Assembly: GCF_039523735.1 (NCBI RefSeq)
Contig: NZ_BAAAFW010000059.1
Span: forward strand, 1 to 64,000
Source of the DNA: Tatumella punctata
Lineage (GTDB): Bacteria > Pseudomonadota > Gammaproteobacteria > Enterobacterales > Enterobacteriaceae
DNA length: 64,000 nucleotides
Direction: 5' to 3'
Made by a program: the position numbers and the translations under genes. The notes beneath the pieces are model-generated. The model had not been told where the DNA came from and did not search any database. It was given only the letters and a program-made list of their open reading frames with translations. This document shows positions 61,713-64,000 of the stretch, in pieces. Within the stretch, counting starts at the first letter, position 1, and every line of letters begins with the position of its first letter.

Positions 61713-61844
61713 TTTTGCGAAATAAGCTATTTCACTACTGGAACAGTTTGTCCGTGCGTTTTATTCTATGCACCTTATTTTTTCCGCCGTTGGCGGAAAG
61801 CTGTGTACCAGCAAAGGTGCAGTCTGTTCAATTTGGAGTCGTTA

Positions 61845-63119
61845 ATGACCAGCAGTAACCTGATACAACAATTGCAGGAAAGGGGCCTGATCGCCCAGGT
61901 AACGGATGAAGAGGCGTTATCAGAGCGACTGGCACAAGGGCCTATTGCACTGTATTGCGGCTTTGATCCTACCGCAGATAGCTTACATCTGGGCCATCTG
62001 GTACCGTTACTTTGCCTGAAACGTTTTCAGGATGCTGGCCATAAACCGGTCGCGCTGGTCGGTGGTGCCACAGGACTTATCGGTGACCCGAGTTTTAAAG
62101 CCAGTGAGCGTAAACTGAATACCTCAGAAACCGTCGGCGAATGGGTGGAAAAAATCCGCCAACAGGTCTCCCCGTTCCTGAACTTTGAGTGTGGTGACAA
62201 CAGCGCGATTGCGGCCAACAACTATGACTGGTTCGGCGGGATGAATGTTCTGACGTTCCTGCGTGATATTGGTAAACACTTCTCTGTGAATCAGATGATT
62301 AACAAAGAAGCGGTAAAACAGCGTCTGAACCGTGATGACCAGGGCATTTCGTTTACGGAATTCTCATATAACTTATTGCAGGGATATGATTTTGCCTGTC
62401 TGAACAAACTGCACGGTGTCAGCCTGCAGATCGGTGGTTCTGATCAGTGGGGGAATATCACTTCCGGTATCGATCTGACCCGCCGTTTACATCAGAACCA
62501 GGTGTTTGGTCTGACTGTGCCGTTAATTACCAAATCTGACGGAACCAAATTCGGTAAAACCGAAGGTGGTGCTGTGTGGCTGGATGCCAGTAAAACCAGT
62601 CCGTATAAGTTCTATCAGTTTTGGATCAATACCGCCGATGCCGATGTGTATCGCTTCCTGAAATTCTTCACCTTTATGAGCATTGAAGAAATTAATGCCC
62701 TGCAGCAAGAAGATCAGCAGAGCGGTAAAGCACCGCGCGCCCAGTACGTCCTGGCTGAACAAGTGACCCGGCTGGTGCATGGGGAAGAAGGCCTGGCAGC
62801 TGCCCGCCGTATTACGGAAAGCTTATTCTCCGGATCCCTGAATTCACTGACGGAAGCTGATCTTGCCCAGCTGGCTCAGGACGGTATGCCGGCGGTCACT
62901 CTTTCAGAAGGAGATGATCTGCAACAAGCCCTGGTCGTTGCAGAACTGGTACCTTCCCGTGGTCAGGCTCGCACGTTAATTTCGTCCAACGCTGTTTCCG
63001 TTAACGGACAAAAACAATCGGATGCTGAATACCGTTTCAGCGCAGACGACAAGTTATTTGGTCGTTACACCGTATTACGTCGCGGTAAAAAGCATTACTG
63101 CCTGATAAACTGGCAATAA
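61845..63119 (+). CDS. tyrS: Tyrosyl-tRNA synthetase
   Basis: 424 residues, as in E. coli. Class I synthetase with the HIGH-like motif in ADSLHLGHLVPLL, tyrosine-binding YCGFDPTADS and the KMSKS-equivalent KFGKTEGG. A C-terminal S4-like domain (VPSRGQARTLISSNAVSVNG) binds tRNA-Tyr. The ATG at 61845 has TTGGAG upstream; the longer open frame from 61803 is not used. A terminator follows. Confidence 0.97.
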   Translation: MTSSNLIQQLQERGLIAQVTDEEALSERLAQGPIALYCGFDPTADSLHLGHLVPLLCLKRFQDAGHKPVALVGGATGLIGDPSFKASERKLNTSETVGEWVEKIRQQVSPFLNFECGDNSAIAANNYDWFGGMNVLTFLRDIGKHFSVNQMINKEAVKQRLNRDDQGISFTEFSYNLLQGYDFACLNKLHGVSLQIGGSDQWGNITSGIDLTRRLHQNQVFGLTVPLITKSDGTKFGKTEGGAVWLDASKTSPYKFYQFWINTADADVYRFLKFFTFMSIEEINALQQEDQQSGKAPRAQYVLAEQVTRLVHGEEGLAAARRITESLFSGSLNSLTEADLAQLAQDGMPAVTLSEGDDLQQALVVAELVPSRGQARTLISSNAVSVNGQKQSDAEYRFSADDKLFGRYTVLRRGKKHYCLINWQ

Positions 63120-63131
63120 ACAGTAAACGAT

Positions 63132-63155
63132 AAAGGCCGGTCTCCGGCCTTTTTT
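63132..63155 (+). terminator. Intrinsic terminator after tyrS
   Basis: AAAGGCCGG-TCT-CCGGCCTTTTTT lies 13 bases after the tyrS stop and before pdxY. Confidence 0.92.
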
Positions 63156-63188
63156 ACGGTTAAATTAAGCGAAAGACGTCATACAATA

Positions 63189-64000
63189 ATGAAAAATATT
63201 CTTGCAATACAATCACATGTTGTTTACGGGCATGCAGGTAATGCCGCCGCAGAATTTCCGATGCGCAGAATGGGGGCCAATGTCTGGCCATTAAATACGG
63301 TTCAGTTTTCGAACCATACCCAGTATGGTCACTGGACGGGTACGGTTATGCCGGCATCGCATCTGACAGACATTGTCAAAGGTATTGCAGAAATCGATCG
63401 CCTGAAAACCTGTGATGCGGTACTGAGTGGTTATCTTGGCTCAGCAGAACAGGGTGAGAAGATCCTGGAAATCGTGCGTGAAGTGAAAACGGTGAATCCG
63501 CAGGCATGGTACTTCTGTGACCCGGTGATGGGGCATCCGGAAAAAGGCTGTATTGTCGCCCCCGGAGTGGCCGAATTTCATTGTAAATACTCTCTGCCGG
63601 CCAGTGATATTATTGCGCCAAATCTGCTGGAGCTGGAAATGCTCAGTGACCGGCAATTGCATAATATTGATGAATGTATTGACGCCTGTCGCCAGTTAAT
63701 TGCACAGGGACCCCGTATTGTGCTGGTGAAACATCTGTCACGGGCCGGAAAACGCAGCGACCAGTTCGAAATGCTGTTAGTGACCGCAGATGAAGCCTGG
63801 CATATCCAGCGTCCGCTGGTCGATTTCGGGGTACGCCAGCCGGTCGGCGTGGGAGACCTGACCAGTGGTTTACTGCTGGTGGATCTGCTGCACGGTAAAT
63901 CAATGCAGGATGCCCTTGAACATGTCACTGCTGCAGTATATGAAGTAATGATTAAAACCCATCAGATGGGAGAATACGAGCTGCAACTGGTGGCAGCCCA
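63189..64000 (+). CDS. pdxY: Pyridoxal kinase PdxY (3' end outside window)
   Basis: 270 complete codons are visible and the frame runs open to the window end; E. coli PdxY has 287 residues, so ~16 are missing. It begins MKNILAIQSHVVYGHAGNAA and contains YGHWTGTVMPASH, the metal/ATP region WYFCDPVMGHPEKG, and the catalytic GVGDLTSGLL. It phosphorylates pyridoxal in the vitamin B6 salvage pathway. It follows tyrS as in E. coli. Confidence 0.96.
   Translation, partial: MKNILAIQSHVVYGHAGNAAAEFPMRRMGANVWPLNTVQFSNHTQYGHWTGTVMPASHLTDIVKGIAEIDRLKTCDAVLSGYLGSAEQGEKILEIVREVKTVNPQAWYFCDPVMGHPEKGCIVAPGVAEFHCKYSLPASDIIAPNLLELEMLSDRQLHNIDECIDACRQLIAQGPRIVLVKHLSRAGKRSDQFEMLLVTADEAWHIQRPLVDFGVRQPVGVGDLTSGLLLVDLLHGKSMQDALEHVTAAVYEVMIKTHQMGEYELQLVAA

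Overview
The window is chromosomal DNA from an enterobacterium (Enterobacterales). Positions 18,400-64,000 carry, in recognisable order, the genes that lie around 37-39 min of the E. coli map: thrS-infC-rpmI-rplT-pheM-pheS-pheT-ihfA-nlpC-selO-aroH-rprA-ydiK-ydiJ-lpp-pykF-tRNA-Val-mdtK-ribE-cfa-punC/punR-purR-ynhF-mepH-grxD-rnt-gloA-nemA-ydhL-ydhKJI-slyA-slyB-anmK-pdxH-tyrS-pdxY. Many genes found between these in E. coli are absent here (btuCED, ydiV, ppsA to ydiL, the suf operon and ldtE, sodB, ydhP, lhr, nemR, ydhF, sodC, mliC). A treR-treB-treC-lamB-like operon sits next to pykF. An Erwiniaceae-like genome (Pantoea, Erwinia or Tatumella type) would fit, but the genus is inferred from gene content only.

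Region 1 (1-about 18,400) is the right-hand, late-gene part of a P22-like podoviral prophage. In order: the end of an IS3-family element that has cut the small terminase gene, then large terminase, portal, scaffold, coat, a small ORF, gp4, gp10, tail needle gp26, gp14, the ejection proteins gp7, gp20 and gp16, a small membrane protein, an Arc/Mnt-type repressor and the tailspike. At least two structural genes look broken: the small terminase by the IS, and the scaffold by a TAA at codon 13. The Arc/Mnt-like gene also has a TAA before a plausible C-terminal helix. The prophage is therefore probably unable to make particles. Between the tailspike and the host boundary, where P22-type phages carry conversion genes, lies an AT-rich gene for a secreted glycoside-hydrolase-like protein. 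This is the most novel item in the window. Integrase, immunity and lysis genes would lie to the left, outside the window.

Region 2 (18,400-26,400) is the translation cluster: threonyl-tRNA synthetase, IF3 with its AUU start, L35, L20, the phenylalanine leader peptide and attenuator, both PheRS subunits and IHF-alpha, then the lipoprotein NlpC. Region 3 (26,500-36,500) holds selenoprotein-O-type AMPylase, DAHP synthase AroH, the small RNA RprA with a possible RcsB box, the permease YdiK, the FAD/Fe-S dehydrogenase YdiJ, an unrecognised gene under a near-consensus Fur box, Braun lipoprotein and pyruvate kinase I.

Region 4 (37,000-42,700) is the trehalose operon: repressor, PTS permease, trehalose-6-phosphate hydrolase and a maltoporin-like channel, with a palindromic operator upstream of treB. 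Region 5 (42,750-50,500) has three tandem tRNA-Val(GAC) genes, the MATE pump MdtK, riboflavin synthase, CFA synthase, the purine nucleoside exporter/regulator pair PunC/PunR, PurR with an upstream PurR box, and the 29-residue membrane protein YnhF. Region 6 (50,700-64,000) holds the endopeptidase MepH, monothiol glutaredoxin GrxD, RNase T, glyoxalase I, NEM reductase, the YdhIJK efflux set, SlyA with its palindromic operator, SlyB, AnmK, PdxH, TyrRS and PdxY (cut by the window edge).
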